Below, piece by piece: positions 16,083-25,396 of a stretch of DNA of 54,275 nt. The DNA lies in the NCBI GenBank assembly GCA_017469935.1, contig JAFUFL010000030.1, forward strand, positions 1 through 54,275, in the 5' to 3' direction. Both the position numbers and the translations under genes were made by a program. Under the pieces are notes generated by a model, which saw only the letters and a program-made list of their open reading frames with translations, had not been told where the DNA came from and ran no database searches. Source of the stretch: Lachnospiraceae bacterium. Lineage in GTDB: Bacteria; Bacillota; Clostridia; Lachnospirales; Lachnospiraceae. Position 1 is the first letter of the stretch. Each line of letters starts with the position of its first letter.

Positions 16083-16583
16083 TCATTGCTCCTCATATCT
16101 GCAGATCGATCTTGCGAGATTGGAGGTATTCACTTCGCACTCCGCTCCGGCTATATAAGTGTCGCCTTGATAGAAGCCGACGTCAGCAATGTTAATGCCG
16201 GCTTCTTCCCAGGCATATTGCTCGCTGACATAGACAGATATTTCCGTTTTATCCGGGACGCCCAGCTTTCTGGCGATTTCCAGAACCTGCTCATCCGTAA
16301 AGTGCGGGCTGAAGGTGTTTCCGCGCGGCTTTCCGAGGAAGGACATGGAAGATTGATAATTCGTTGTGGTCGTGATCTTCGTGTCATCCAGGATGAGGTC
16401 CGCCTCAGCGCGCGCATTGACAGGCGCCGCCTCGCCCTCGATCGTGCTGCTGATGATTGCAGCATTACTGAGACCGGCGGCAGCGGTCTCGGGGGCAGAC
16501 GGATTGGCGCAGGCGATTGTCGGGACGACGATAAGTCCAAGCAGCAGAACTGCTCTGATTATATACTTAACAGTCATTTTCAT
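16083..16583 (-). CDS. Exported protein of unknown function
   Basis: A 166-residue protein with a clear signal sequence: basic KMTVKYIIRA, hydrophobic VLLLGLIVVPTIA, then CANPSAPETA. TIAC is an imperfect lipobox; cleavage after ACA by signal peptidase I is also possible. The mature part has a Ser/Ala-rich linker followed by a small domain (FTDEQVLEIARKLGVPDKTEISVYVSEQYAWEEAGINIADVGFYQGDTYIAGAE). I do not recognise a family. It is transcribed convergently with the hydrolase and has its own -10 TATAAT (minus strand, about 16683-16688). A GGGGATCCCC hairpin occurs in the leader at about 16603-16614. Confidence 0.7.
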   Translation of the reverse strand: MKMTVKYIIRAVLLLGLIVVPTIACANPSAPETAAAGLSNAAIISSTIEGEAAPVNARAEADLILDDTKITTTTNYQSSMSFLGKPRGNTFSPHFTDEQVLEIARKLGVPDKTEISVYVSEQYAWEEAGINIADVGFYQGDTYIAGAECEVNTSNLARSICRYEEQ

Positions 16584-16735
16584 TTCTCAGCTTTATCTCC
16601 AGGGGGGATCCCCATTTCTGTAAAATGTGGGATTTGAACAATAATTCTTCCTCAGCGAGGTCTTCGCTGATTTAAAGAAATTATACTATAAGTTGAATGC
16701 AAAATTGTGTCGGACGGAAAAGAAAAAAGGAGCGC

Positions 16736-16788
16736 GACACCCCAGAGGTCACGGCACCCCAGAGGTCGCGAAAACCCGAAGGCCGCGG
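16736..16788 (+). repeat. 17-bp repeat array, two units plus one degenerate
   Basis: ACACCCCAGAGGTCACGG and CACCCCAGAGGTCGCG, followed by a worn copy AAACCCGAAGGCCGCGG. It ends 3 bp before the stop codon of the minus-strand EamA gene. Confidence 0.9.
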
Positions 16789-16791
16789 AAA

Positions 16792-17643
16792 CTATCTCTT
16801 CTTCAGGTTATAGTACATAATTCCGCAAATGACGATCACGGCGCCGACAACGGACCACTTGCCCAGCATTTCGCCGTAGAAGACCGCTACGAGGACCGGG
16901 TTGAGGATCGGTTCCAATGCATTGATGATGGAGGCCGTTACGGGATCTGTATATTTTGTCCCCGTGGTGAAGAAGATGTAAGCCAGGCCCACCTGGACCG
17001 CGCCGAGCAGGAAGACCGCGAGCAGTACCGGCGCGGTGAAATTGGTCTCCCTGAGCGCCAGCGGCGACAGAAGCACTCCGCAGGCCAGCTGCCCGATGAA
17101 GACAGAGGAGAGCGCGTCGCCCTTCTCGAAACTGTTCAGCATGAAGACACCCGCGTAGAAGACGCCGGATAACAGCGCAAGAAGATCGCCCAGCCACTTG
17201 CCCGTGGACAGTCCTTCGAAGAAGAAGCACAGGATTCCGACGAAAACGATCAGGATCGAGACCAGGGCCGTGCGGTCGGGCTTTTTGCCGAATAACAGAA
17301 AGGTCAGAATCACGATCCAGATCGGTGCCGTGTACTGCAGGATGATCGTGTTGCCGGCCGTGGTGAGTTTGTTGGCGATAGAATAGAGCGTCGTGACACC
17401 TGCCATGGAAATGGCGCCGACCAGTACGGTCGGATTGAACACGAGCCTGTGACGGGTGGCCAAAATATAGATTCCGATCACGGCACTTGCGATCAGGTTG
17501 CGCACTCCGTTTATAGCGAGCGGATTCCACGGGATTACCTTCATGAGAAGTCCGCCGGTCGAGAAACAGAGCGAAGCCGCCAGTATCAAAGCTGTGCCAA
17601 GGCGGCGCTTTTTTTCAGTTACATTTTTTTCGAACTTCTGCAT
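16792..17643 (-). CDS. EamA/DMT-family membrane transporter
   Basis: A drug/metabolite transporter of 283 residues with ten predicted membrane helices in two EamA halves. Helices can be followed from ALILAASLCFSTGGLLMKV (about 17-35) to WSVVGAVIVICGIMYYNL at the C-terminus. The second half has the typical GLAYIFFTTGTKYTDPVTASIINALEPILNPVLVAVFYGE signature (from about 224). Members export metabolites or amino acids; the substrate is not predictable. AGGGGTGG is about 10 nt upstream of the ATG. A small open frame lies just upstream at 17696-17824. Confidence 0.92.
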   Translation of the reverse strand: MQKFEKNVTEKKRRLGTALILAASLCFSTGGLLMKVIPWNPLAINGVRNLIASAVIGIYILATRHRLVFNPTVLVGAISMAGVTTLYSIANKLTTAGNTIILQYTAPIWIVILTFLLFGKKPDRTALVSILIVFVGILCFFFEGLSTGKWLGDLLALLSGVFYAGVFMLNSFEKGDALSSVFIGQLACGVLLSPLALRETNFTAPVLLAVFLLGAVQVGLAYIFFTTGTKYTDPVTASIINALEPILNPVLVAVFYGEMLGKWSVVGAVIVICGIMYYNLKKR

Positions 17644-17695
17644 GGCACCGAAACCACCCCTTTGTTACTCAGCTGTCGGATATTTCAACGAATCC

Positions 17696-17824
17696 TTACT
17701 CTCCTCCCAGATCCGGCGCATATGCGCCGCGCACTCTTCGTCGGCGGGCTCTTTTCTGTTCATTCATTACAGAGGGATCGGAAATATACAGGATCCCTCT
17801 GTCCCTGCGTTCCTGATTGGTCAT
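17696..17824 (-). pseudogene. Short ORF resembling the N-terminus of a sugar O-acetyltransferase
   Basis: A 42-residue frame with an excellent Shine-Dalgarno (AAGGAGG, 6 nt before ATG). It opens MTNQERRDRGILYISDPSVM then NEQKRARRR. This resembles the maltose O-acetyltransferase N-terminal domain (E-K-x-x-x-G-x-L-Y-x-x-x-D-P), after which the reading is lost. A perfect inverted repeat, ACAGAGGGATC with GATCCCTCTGT, lies inside the coding part (17769-17802). The best explanation is a truncated remnant whose expression signals survive; a regulatory leader peptide for the EamA gene is the alternative. Confidence 0.4.
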
Positions 17825-17936
17825 TGGCAGCCTCCTTAGCAGCAGTTTTTGTGTAATAAATCAATTCATTTTATCATAAAGAAGAGGAGTGACAACATGA
17901 TAATCCGGAGAGGGAACCGTGACGGATGCCGTAAAC

Positions 17937-17964
17937 TTGACAGGGAATCTGAATGGGGTATAAT
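17937..17964 (+). promoter_or_regulatory. Sigma-70 promoter of the DUF805 gene
   Basis: TTGACA (17937-17942), 16-nt spacer, TATAAT (17959-17964). Both hexamers are perfect. Confidence 0.88.
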
Positions 17965-18034
17965 TAGCTGGAAATGGTAGTGGCGGGGGAAAGCCGCGAA
18001 ATCTTGTTATTCATTATTTAAGAAGGGAGAAAGT

Positions 18035-18442
18035 ATGTCATTTCAGGAAGCTGTACAGAGCGTATTTCAGAACTATGCAAATTTTAACGGAAGAGCACGC
18101 AGATCCGAGTACTGGTTCTTTGTTCTTTTCACAATGTGCGTGAGCTTTATTCTCGGTATAATAAGCGCGATCTTCTCCGGCAGTGAAGCGATGTCAACGA
18201 TTCTTTCCGTGATCACCGGCATCTTTTCATTAGCAATTCTGGTCCCTCAGCTTGCAGTCGGTGTCAGAAGACTTCACGACGTAGGAAAATCGGGCTGGTA
18301 TTTTCTGTTTGGCCTGATTCCTCTGGTCGGATCAATTCTTCTTCTCGTTTGGTTCTGCACAGACAGCGAGCCCGGCGATAACAAGTTTGGTCCCAACCCC
18401 AAGAATATCGGCTACGGAAACGGCAACGGTTTCTATAACTGA
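18035..18442 (+). CDS. DUF805 inner-membrane protein
   Basis: A 135-residue membrane protein. FQNYANFNGRARRSEYWFFVLFTMCVSFIL (about 11-40) is the DUF805 signature, and VGVRRLHDVGKSGWYFLFGLIPLVG (about 71-95) is the second conserved block. Three or four membrane helices are present. The C-terminus FGPNPKNIGYGNGNGFYN is short and polar. The family (YhaH/YhaI in E. coli) is of unknown function. AAGGGAG is just upstream of the ATG; a perfect promoter precedes it and a strong terminator follows, so it is a single-gene unit. Confidence 0.93.
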   Translation: MSFQEAVQSVFQNYANFNGRARRSEYWFFVLFTMCVSFILGIISAIFSGSEAMSTILSVITGIFSLAILVPQLAVGVRRLHDVGKSGWYFLFGLIPLVGSILLLVWFCTDSEPGDNKFGPNPKNIGYGNGNGFYN

Positions 18443-18524
18443 TACGGGTAAAAATCCCGCGCCTTTGAAGGAGGCGGATCTATAGCAAACGGCTAAGCCG
18501 GAAGTACGGAATGAATTAAGAAAA

Positions 18525-18549
18525 GGCACGCGGTAAGCGTGCCTTTTTT
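18525..18549 (+). terminator. Terminator after the DUF805 gene
   Basis: GGCACGC, loop GGTAA, GCGTGCC, then TTTTTT. Confidence 0.93.
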
Positions 18550-18581
18550 GTATGCAGGTAGTAAGACTTTTTCGCGAGCCG

Positions 18582-18618
18582 CCGCGCGCGGAATACCTTT
18601 GCGGCAGCCCGCACGCGG
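18582..18618. repeat. GC-rich palindrome related to 12861-12908
   Basis: CCGCGCGCGG and CCGCACGCGG enclose a segment with CCTTTGCGGCAGCC. Bases 18596-18618 match 12884-12908 with about two differences, so this is a dispersed intergenic palindrome family. A weaker relative lies at 49060-49097. Confidence 0.5.
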
Positions 18619-18629
18619 ATTCAGGCAAA

Positions 18630-19718
18630 TCAATATTGAATATGCTCGGCGTCTTTGAAGTATTCAATGAGGTCAGATACTTTCACAAAATAGAAATTAT
18701 CCACCGGCTGTTTGACGCCCGTCTTGGTAGTCAGAACATCGGCATAAAGATCGTCGAACTGATAAAATTCCCCTGTCTCGTCGATCTCATCGGACTTCTG
18801 GTCCGAGATGTCTTTGTCGATCGCGAGGACCAGGCCGTCGTAGTCGGCCGGGACGCGGAAAGTAAAAGTGGTATCGACAGACCCCGGGCAGGAGAAGGTG
18901 AAATATTCGTCGGTGTAATCGGTTGACCAGCCGCCGCCGGAGGAATTGCGGATGTCGGACTTGGCAAAGAGCCTGTAGGTGCGTCCGTTATAGGTAATAT
19001 CCGATTCCACCATCGAGGTGGCAGTTGCCTGGCCCGGCTTAATGTCCTGCGGTTCATCGTCTTCGGAGCCGGAGTAGTTAAGCAGGGCAGTTCCCGTATA
19101 GGCGTCGCACGGATAAGGCGTGTTTTCCTGCCAGCGGATCAGCCAGCTGGGAACATGGCTGGAAATTTTTTCCTTTCCGTTCATTGTTCCGGTCCATCTG
19201 CATTCGACCGTGATGTCCACATATCCGCCGGAGCGCAGTTTCATTTCTCCGCCCACCGGCTCCGCCTTGCAGTCAATGATCTCCAGCTTGGCGTCTTCAA
19301 TAGCTTCGGGATCCTGGATCAGATCGTAGTCGGAGACCTTGGTATGGTTGTACATCACAAAGGTCCAGAAGGTCTTTACGTCAAATTCGGTCTGGTCCGT
19401 GTACTGGAATCCTTTCCACTCATCATAGCGCTGTCCGTCCGGGGGAGTATCGGGCTTAACCATGACACTGGCCGGGTTTTCGTCCGGATCGGGCTGGCCG
19501 TCGCCAAGAGCGGCACCATCGGTGTCGCCGGTCGTTCCGAGCGTCTCGCTCCCGGTGTCCCCGGAGCCGCTTCCGGCCTCCCCGGTGCCTTCACTTCCGG
19601 CTTCGTCCGCACCGACATCGCCCGGTCCGGAGCGGGTGCCGCCGCAGCCTCCCAGGAGGAGAGATATACTAAGTGCCGCAACAATGGCGGGAAGCAGTTT
19701 TCTTTTTGTCTTTACCAT
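18630..19718 (-). CDS. Lipoprotein at the end of the MoxR/VWA operon
   Basis: A 362-residue lipoprotein. The signal peptide ends LLLGGCGG, a good lipobox with Cys at about 25. Residues 26-85 are a Gly/Asp/Glu/Thr-rich linker. The mature region has two segments that read as beta-rich domains, one with LEIIDCKAEPVGGEMKLRSGGYVDITVECRW and one with DITYNGRTYRLFAKSDIRNSS. I know no named family. It overlaps the upstream gene by 7 nt, which ties it to the operon; last place in a BatABC-like cluster suggests it works at the cell surface with the VWA protein. A 34-nt gap separates its stop from the terminator side at 18549. Confidence 0.75.
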   Translation of the reverse strand: MVKTKRKLLPAIVAALSISLLLGGCGGTRSGPGDVGADEAGSEGTGEAGSGSGDTGSETLGTTGDTDGAALGDGQPDPDENPASVMVKPDTPPDGQRYDEWKGFQYTDQTEFDVKTFWTFVMYNHTKVSDYDLIQDPEAIEDAKLEIIDCKAEPVGGEMKLRSGGYVDITVECRWTGTMNGKEKISSHVPSWLIRWQENTPYPCDAYTGTALLNYSGSEDDEPQDIKPGQATATSMVESDITYNGRTYRLFAKSDIRNSSGGGWSTDYTDEYFTFSCPGSVDTTFTFRVPADYDGLVLAIDKDISDQKSDEIDETGEFYQFDDLYADVLTTKTGVKQPVDNFYFVKVSDLIEYFKDAEHIQY

Positions 19719-20569
19719 AATGTTCCGTCTCCATATCCCTGCGCGTCTCCACCCTCGAGATACTCATATTCGTAAGGGGAGGAGGACTGACTCTTGTCCT
19801 TGAGGTCCTGCTTCTGGTTTTCAAGCTGTTCCTTGACGTTTTCCTGGCGGGCCTTTTCTTCCTTTTCCTTATCCTTATCGCTCTGGGACTGCTGGTTGTT
19901 TTGCTGCTGGTCCTGGGACTGGTCCTGCTGATCCTGGTTCTCGTCCTGGTTCTGGCTGTCGTCCTGGTCCTGGCCGCCGCCGCCCTGACTTTGGTCATCA
20001 GAATCGGAAGAAGACTGGCTCTGGAGTTTCTTAAGCATCTCGTCGATATCGTGTTTGAGACTGTCGGCATCCGGGAAGTGTCCGTCGTTGCTGCCGACGG
20101 GCTCACTTGCGCACCCGCACTCGGTTAGATACTGGCGTGCCGTCATAAGAACATTGATCGCATTCGTCACGGCTTCCTGATCATTAAGATCGAGGTTGTC
20201 AAAATCAATAGTGTGACACAGCGCCAGCGCCAGATTTGTGCGGATCATGCACTCCTCATCCTGTTCGGGCGGGTTCTTGGTCAGTGCCGTCGCATAGTAA
20301 GTGACCGCCTGGTCATAATGACCGTCAATGTACTCCACATTTCCCAGATTGTAGTAGGCGACATAGTTCTCCCCAAAAGGAAGATGCGGCAGCACGCCCT
20401 CCAGCAGGGTGGGGTACTTGCCCTTGTGATAATTATTGAGGAAGTTTGCGTTTATAAGACTCCTTGCGATGATGAGCACGCCGATCACCGTGAGGACGGT
20501 GCACAGCAGAAGGAGAGCTTTTTCAATAAAGGAGAGGACTTTTTTGAACTTTTCGAACTTCGGATTCAT
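19712..20569 (-). CDS. TPR-like membrane protein, BatC-like
   Basis: A 285-residue protein with one N-terminal membrane helix (ALLLLCTVLTVIGVLIIARSLI, about 18-39). Residues about 65-150 form one or two tetratricopeptide-like units, e.g. YVAYYNLGNVEYIDGHYDQAVTYYATAL, the layout of BatC in Bat operons. The C-terminal half is very rich in Gln, Asp, Ser and Lys (DDQSQGGGGQDQDDSQNQDE type), a low-complexity tail. It starts at the base that ends the upstream VWA gene and overlaps the downstream lipoprotein gene by 7 nt, so translation is coupled. Function of Bat proteins is not settled; they are linked to envelope stress and chaperone-like assembly with MoxR ATPases. Confidence 0.82.
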   Translation of the reverse strand: MNPKFEKFKKVLSFIEKALLLLCTVLTVIGVLIIARSLINANFLNNYHKGKYPTLLEGVLPHLPFGENYVAYYNLGNVEYIDGHYDQAVTYYATALTKNPPEQDEECMIRTNLALALCHTIDFDNLDLNDQEAVTNAINVLMTARQYLTECGCASEPVGSNDGHFPDADSLKHDIDEMLKKLQSQSSSDSDDQSQGGGGQDQDDSQNQDENQDQQDQSQDQQQNNQQSQSDKDKEKEEKARQENVKEQLENQKQDLKDKSQSSSPYEYEYLEGGDAQGYGDGTLW

Positions 20570-22557
20570 TATGCCACCCCCCCTCGATAAACCGTGAGAA
20601 ACAGCCAGATCAGAAGGATCACGGCAAGGATCGCGGAGCTGTAGAAATAGGTCTCCTCAAATCCTTCCCGGTCGCCGTCCGCAAAGGCGGCGTCCCGGCT
20701 CATCAGCCGGACGGACTGCAGCCTTGCGATGAGGGATCCGCCCTGGTCGCTGGTCTCATTTATGTAGGGAATTCCGAGATCTCCGGCAATCTGTCGCAGC
20801 GCAGTCTCGTCAATCTTGGACAGTGCGTCTTTCCCGGTGGAGACGTTCTTGATATATCCGCGTCCGGGATAGTTCATCCGCCCTCCGGCTCGGGTACCGT
20901 ATCCAAGGACGGCACCGTTTCCGATCATCTTTTCCAGATCGTTAAAGCTCATCAGGCTCGACCCGTCCGTCGTCTCGCCGTCGCTGAAAAGGAAAACAAC
21001 GGTCCTGCGGTTTCCCTTTTTCTTGCCGGCGGACTCCAGCATCATGCGGAGCGCTTCGTGGGACGTGTTGAGCGAAGAGCCCTGGGACGTGGTATACGAA
21101 GGCATCTCAAGGTGCTTTACCAGGTCGCTGATGACGTTAATATCCTGCGTATAAGGCGCAAGAATGTTGGCGCCGTTGTCAAAGCTGATCAGCGAGAAGC
21201 AGCTGCCGGGCAGCTGGTCCATGATCGTCTGAATATCCTTTCGGACGCCGTCCATACGCTTTTGGCCTCCGTGATCTTCCGCCCACATGCTGATCGTGGT
21301 GTCGACCACAAAGGCGACGTCCAGGTTGTTGGTTTTGGTGATCTTGCTCGGATCCTGGTACATGGGCCTTATGCCGATGTACACGGAGCCGCCGATCATG
21401 GCAGCCAGCATGATGCCTGCCGTCACAAGACGTGCGGGGCGGCCTCTCTTGATTCCTCTGCGGAAGACGAAAAAGATCGTGGTCAGTACGATCAGAACGA
21501 TTCCGACGGCCAGCACGATGAACCAGGGGGTCGGCATATCCGTGTCTCTGGTGGAGGTTGTGGTCTTGGTGATCTTGTTCTCGGTGGACTGAATATCCGC
21601 GAGAATGTCCGCAGCCGTGAGTGTAGTATCCGGTCCGTAGAACTTTCCTCCCGTCAGCTCTACGGCGCCCTTCATTTCACTTATATTTGCGGCGTACTGA
21701 GTGGGATCCTGCCCTGTGGCGGGATCGATGCCGAAGACGACCACCTTGTCGAACTGGCACATTTCGGCCGCTTCATTTAACGATACCAGCGGCGCGTCGA
21801 GAAGTTCGGGCTGGTTGTCCGTCAGGAAGATGATGATCCTGGTGCGCTCCTCCGTGGTCAGTTCCGGAAAGCTGAACAGGCAGGAGGCCAGGCCTTCCCC
21901 GATCGCAGAGGTTCCCTTGAGCTCGTATCCGGCCGTTATACCTGCGTCAAAAGTCGCAAGGATCTTGTTCAGCTCCTCGTACCGGCTTTTTTCGGATTCC
22001 GGGATATCGTAGACGGATTCATATTTTGCCGCATAGGTCGACATGAATTCTTCCTGTGCGTTCAGATAGGTCTCAAGCTCATCGAGCCTTCGCTGGACAA
22101 AATCGTAGTCGTCCGTCATCGGGACATACTGAACGCTCGAGGTGTTGAAAAGAGAGATTCCGATGCGGTCTCCGTCAAGGCCGGAAACAGTATCTCTGAA
22201 AGCCTGCACCAGTTCCTCGACGCCCGCATAGTTGGAAGAAGACAGGTCGATGCACAGGAAGATATCCCGGCGGTTGACCGTGTCCTTGACGACATCCCGG
22301 TGATAGGGTCTCGCCGTGAGGACCGTTGCGCCCAGGAGGGCAACAATAATGCCGGCGTACGACAGAATCCGGAAGATTTTGGCTTCCAGAAGTTTTCTTT
22401 TGTAGATGGCGGTTTTTTTGAGCCGCTCCGTATTGGCGGCCCGCAGACGAGTATTTCTGTCGGACTTTCTTTTGAGGAAAAAGGCAGTGAGACAGACGCC
22501 CGCGGTTAAGATCGCCCCGAGTATAAGGACCCAGGGATTATGAAAGCTTACACCCAT
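20569..22557 (-). CDS. Membrane protein with two VWA domains (BatA/BatB fusion-like)
   Basis: A 662-residue protein. Helices at about 9-27 and 59-80 lead into a first von Willebrand A domain whose metal site begins DIFLCIDLSSSNY (about 99-111, D-x-S-x-S). A pair of helices at about 345-367 and 377-395 separates it from a second VWA domain beginning LDVAFVVDTTISMWAED (about 408). A final helix (SSAILAVILLIWLFLTVY) closes the protein. The second MIDAS reads D-T-T-I-S, so D-x-x-x-S is present but the middle position is Thr. In most Bat operons BatA and BatB are separate proteins with one VWA each; here both are in one chain. It overlaps the upstream gene by 10 nt. Confidence 0.88.
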   Translation of the reverse strand: MGVSFHNPWVLILGAILTAGVCLTAFFLKRKSDRNTRLRAANTERLKKTAIYKRKLLEAKIFRILSYAGIIVALLGATVLTARPYHRDVVKDTVNRRDIFLCIDLSSSNYAGVEELVQAFRDTVSGLDGDRIGISLFNTSSVQYVPMTDDYDFVQRRLDELETYLNAQEEFMSTYAAKYESVYDIPESEKSRYEELNKILATFDAGITAGYELKGTSAIGEGLASCLFSFPELTTEERTRIIIFLTDNQPELLDAPLVSLNEAAEMCQFDKVVVFGIDPATGQDPTQYAANISEMKGAVELTGGKFYGPDTTLTAADILADIQSTENKITKTTTSTRDTDMPTPWFIVLAVGIVLIVLTTIFFVFRRGIKRGRPARLVTAGIMLAAMIGGSVYIGIRPMYQDPSKITKTNNLDVAFVVDTTISMWAEDHGGQKRMDGVRKDIQTIMDQLPGSCFSLISFDNGANILAPYTQDINVISDLVKHLEMPSYTTSQGSSLNTSHEALRMMLESAGKKKGNRRTVVFLFSDGETTDGSSLMSFNDLEKMIGNGAVLGYGTRAGGRMNYPGRGYIKNVSTGKDALSKIDETALRQIAGDLGIPYINETSDQGGSLIARLQSVRLMSRDAAFADGDREGFEETYFYSSAILAVILLIWLFLTVYRGGVA

Positions 22558-23426
22558 GTCTTGATCAGCTCCTTACCTTTTGTTATTGCAAAAACCGGGT
22601 TATAAGAGGAACGGTACATAAAGTCGGGGTCATAAAAATCCCGGGCGGAGACGGCCGCCGAGGCCTGCTCGGGCAGTCCGCTTTTCCTTTTTGCTTCCAG
22701 AGCTTTAAATGCTTCTGTTTCGGATTTGGCGCCGGACGCCGAGCGGACAAAGCTTCTTACCGCTTTGCTCATATGTCCGCGGACACTGTAAGAATCCAGA
22801 TCGCCTTTCGCGGCTGCTTTTTCAATTCTCTGAACCCATGAGAGGCTGTTGCCCCGGATCAGGCCCAGCACTGCCGAAGCGGCAAATTTCGGGGCAATGT
22901 GAAGAACCCTGCCCAGAACATCGTTGATCCAGGTCTTGACGCGGCCGGTCCTGTTGATTCCCTTCTCCTTCAAGACCCGCTGATAGAGCTCGTCGATCAG
23001 TGCTTTTGCTTTTGCGACGGATGCCGCCGCGTCGGCCTGAGGAACGTAAGCGAACTCAGGGCCGTAATAGTCACCGATCAGGTCAGCCAGGTCGGGTCTC
23101 GCCTTCCGGCACAGTTCATCGTAAACCATTGACTGTGCCCGCAGGCCGTCCATTTTCTGAACATACTGACGGACCTCTTTGCTCAGTTTCTGATGCAGGG
23201 TCCGCAGATCGAGTTGTCTGTCTCTGTAGGACTGGTCGGCGCTGTCAATCTGCTGCATGGTCTGCCGGTAAAGCTTGTCCGCCTTGAGAGGCGACTCCAC
23301 TTTTCTCTTGAAGATCCAGTTGAACAGCCAGCGCAGCAGGATAGCCAATAAGATCAGCCCCAGGCCGATCGCGTACCAGTATGCGGAGTAAGCGAAAGGC
23401 GGCTCCAGGTCTATGGAATACTTCAT
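22548..23426 (-). CDS. Membrane-anchored protein of the MoxR operon
   Basis: A 292-residue protein with one clear N-terminal helix (AYWYAIGLGLILLAILLRWLFNWIF, about 16-40). The remainder is basic and helical. Two similar blocks can be seen: SKEVRQYVQKMDGLRAQSMVYDELCRKA with YYGPEFAYVPQADAAASVAKAKALIDEL, and SKAVRSFVRSASGAKSETEAFKALEAKR with FYDPDFMYRSSYNPVFAITKGKELI. This internal duplication is easy to miss. Position between DUF58 and VWA genes corresponds to the DUF4381-like member of other MoxR operons, though similarity is weak. It overlaps the DUF58 stop by 4 nt. Confidence 0.75.
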   Translation of the reverse strand: MKYSIDLEPPFAYSAYWYAIGLGLILLAILLRWLFNWIFKRKVESPLKADKLYRQTMQQIDSADQSYRDRQLDLRTLHQKLSKEVRQYVQKMDGLRAQSMVYDELCRKARPDLADLIGDYYGPEFAYVPQADAAASVAKAKALIDELYQRVLKEKGINRTGRVKTWINDVLGRVLHIAPKFAASAVLGLIRGNSLSWVQRIEKAAAKGDLDSYSVRGHMSKAVRSFVRSASGAKSETEAFKALEAKRKSGLPEQASAAVSARDFYDPDFMYRSSYNPVFAITKGKELIKTWV

Positions 23427-24303
23427 GTGATTCCCTTTCTGCGTCTGAATAAATAAATGAGCGAATCGATGATCTCTTCTTCTTTCGAGATGCTCTTAAA
23501 GTAAATTCGGTGCGGGGTCAGGAGCTTCTCGGCCTCTTTGTCAAGGTTCTCTTTCAGCTTTACTTCCTCGCGGTAAAGGTCCCTGCACATGGCCAGGAAC
23601 GGATCAACATAAACGTCGTCATCAAGGTCGTAGACATCCGTCTGCGTAAGGAGCGCGTCCTCGATCTTGAAAATGTAGACATCGTTGTAATAAATAAGGC
23701 GCTTGATCAGACTCGCGTCCATCTCGGCCAGGCCTTCCGCATCAGTGATGATGATCATGATCATGTGCCGGGAGAAAATAGACGCCGAGTTCAATAAAGT
23801 GGTATAGAAGCTCTGTTTTGGCGTGCCGCACTCAATCGCCTTCTTGTAAGTGGCGAGGAGTTCCTCGAGATGAGAGGGGCCGGAGGTAAACGCAGTGATC
23901 CGGCTTCCTTCGTCCGAGCAGCAGGAAAGGGCGTAATTCACTCCCTGCTTGCCGAGTATGTACGCTGCCACGCCAAAAGCCATGAGGGCGATATGCTCCT
24001 TGGATTCGCCGGCGGGCGTATCTCCGGTCATCTTCTTCCCGGTGTCGCCGATGAAGAGCGCGTCGTGCTTTCTGTCGGCAAAATAGCGCCTGACCAGAGG
24101 CTTGCCGACTCTGGAGGAGGACTTCCAGTCGATATAGTTGATGTCGTCCCCGTAGCGGTATTCCCGCAGGTCGTCGAAATCAAGACTTCGCCCGTGCTGC
24201 ATGGAACTGTAGTCTCCGTCGAGAAGGTCCGAAGTCTTTCTTTTTGTGTAGAGCGCGGCGACCCTTCGCACTCTGTCCAGATAATCGTAATTAAGATCTA
24301 TGC

Positions 24304-24307
<4 letters not shown>
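23423..24307 (-). CDS. DUF58 protein of the MoxR operon
   Basis: A 294-residue DUF58 protein. The signature DFDDLREYRYGDDINYIDWKSSSRVGKPLVRRYFADR lies at about residues 38-74, followed by DALFIGDTGKKMTGD, the first strand of a VWA-like fold. DUF58 proteins act with MoxR AAA+ ATPases and VWA proteins. No membrane helix is seen, so it is probably cytoplasmic, unlike DUF58 proteins that carry two N-terminal helices. Overlaps of 4 nt with both neighbours (ATGA type) indicate tight coupling. Confidence 0.92.
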
Positions 24308-25308
<1,001 letters not shown>

Positions 25309-25350
25309 GGTGTATTCCTCTCATCCTTTCTGGAGAATTTACTGAGTGTA

Positions 25351-25379
25351 ATTTTAGCACGACAATTCGTGCAGTTCCA
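25351..25379 (-). promoter_or_regulatory. MoxR operon promoter with palindrome in the spacer
   Basis: On the minus strand TAAAAT (25356-25351) is a -10 candidate. The 17-nt spacer is almost filled by the perfect palindrome GCACGA-CAAT-TCGTGC (25357-25372). The -35 position reads TGGAAC, a weak match, as expected for a regulated promoter. Confidence 0.5.
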
Positions 25380-25396
25380 TAGGGAAAGGGCGAAAC

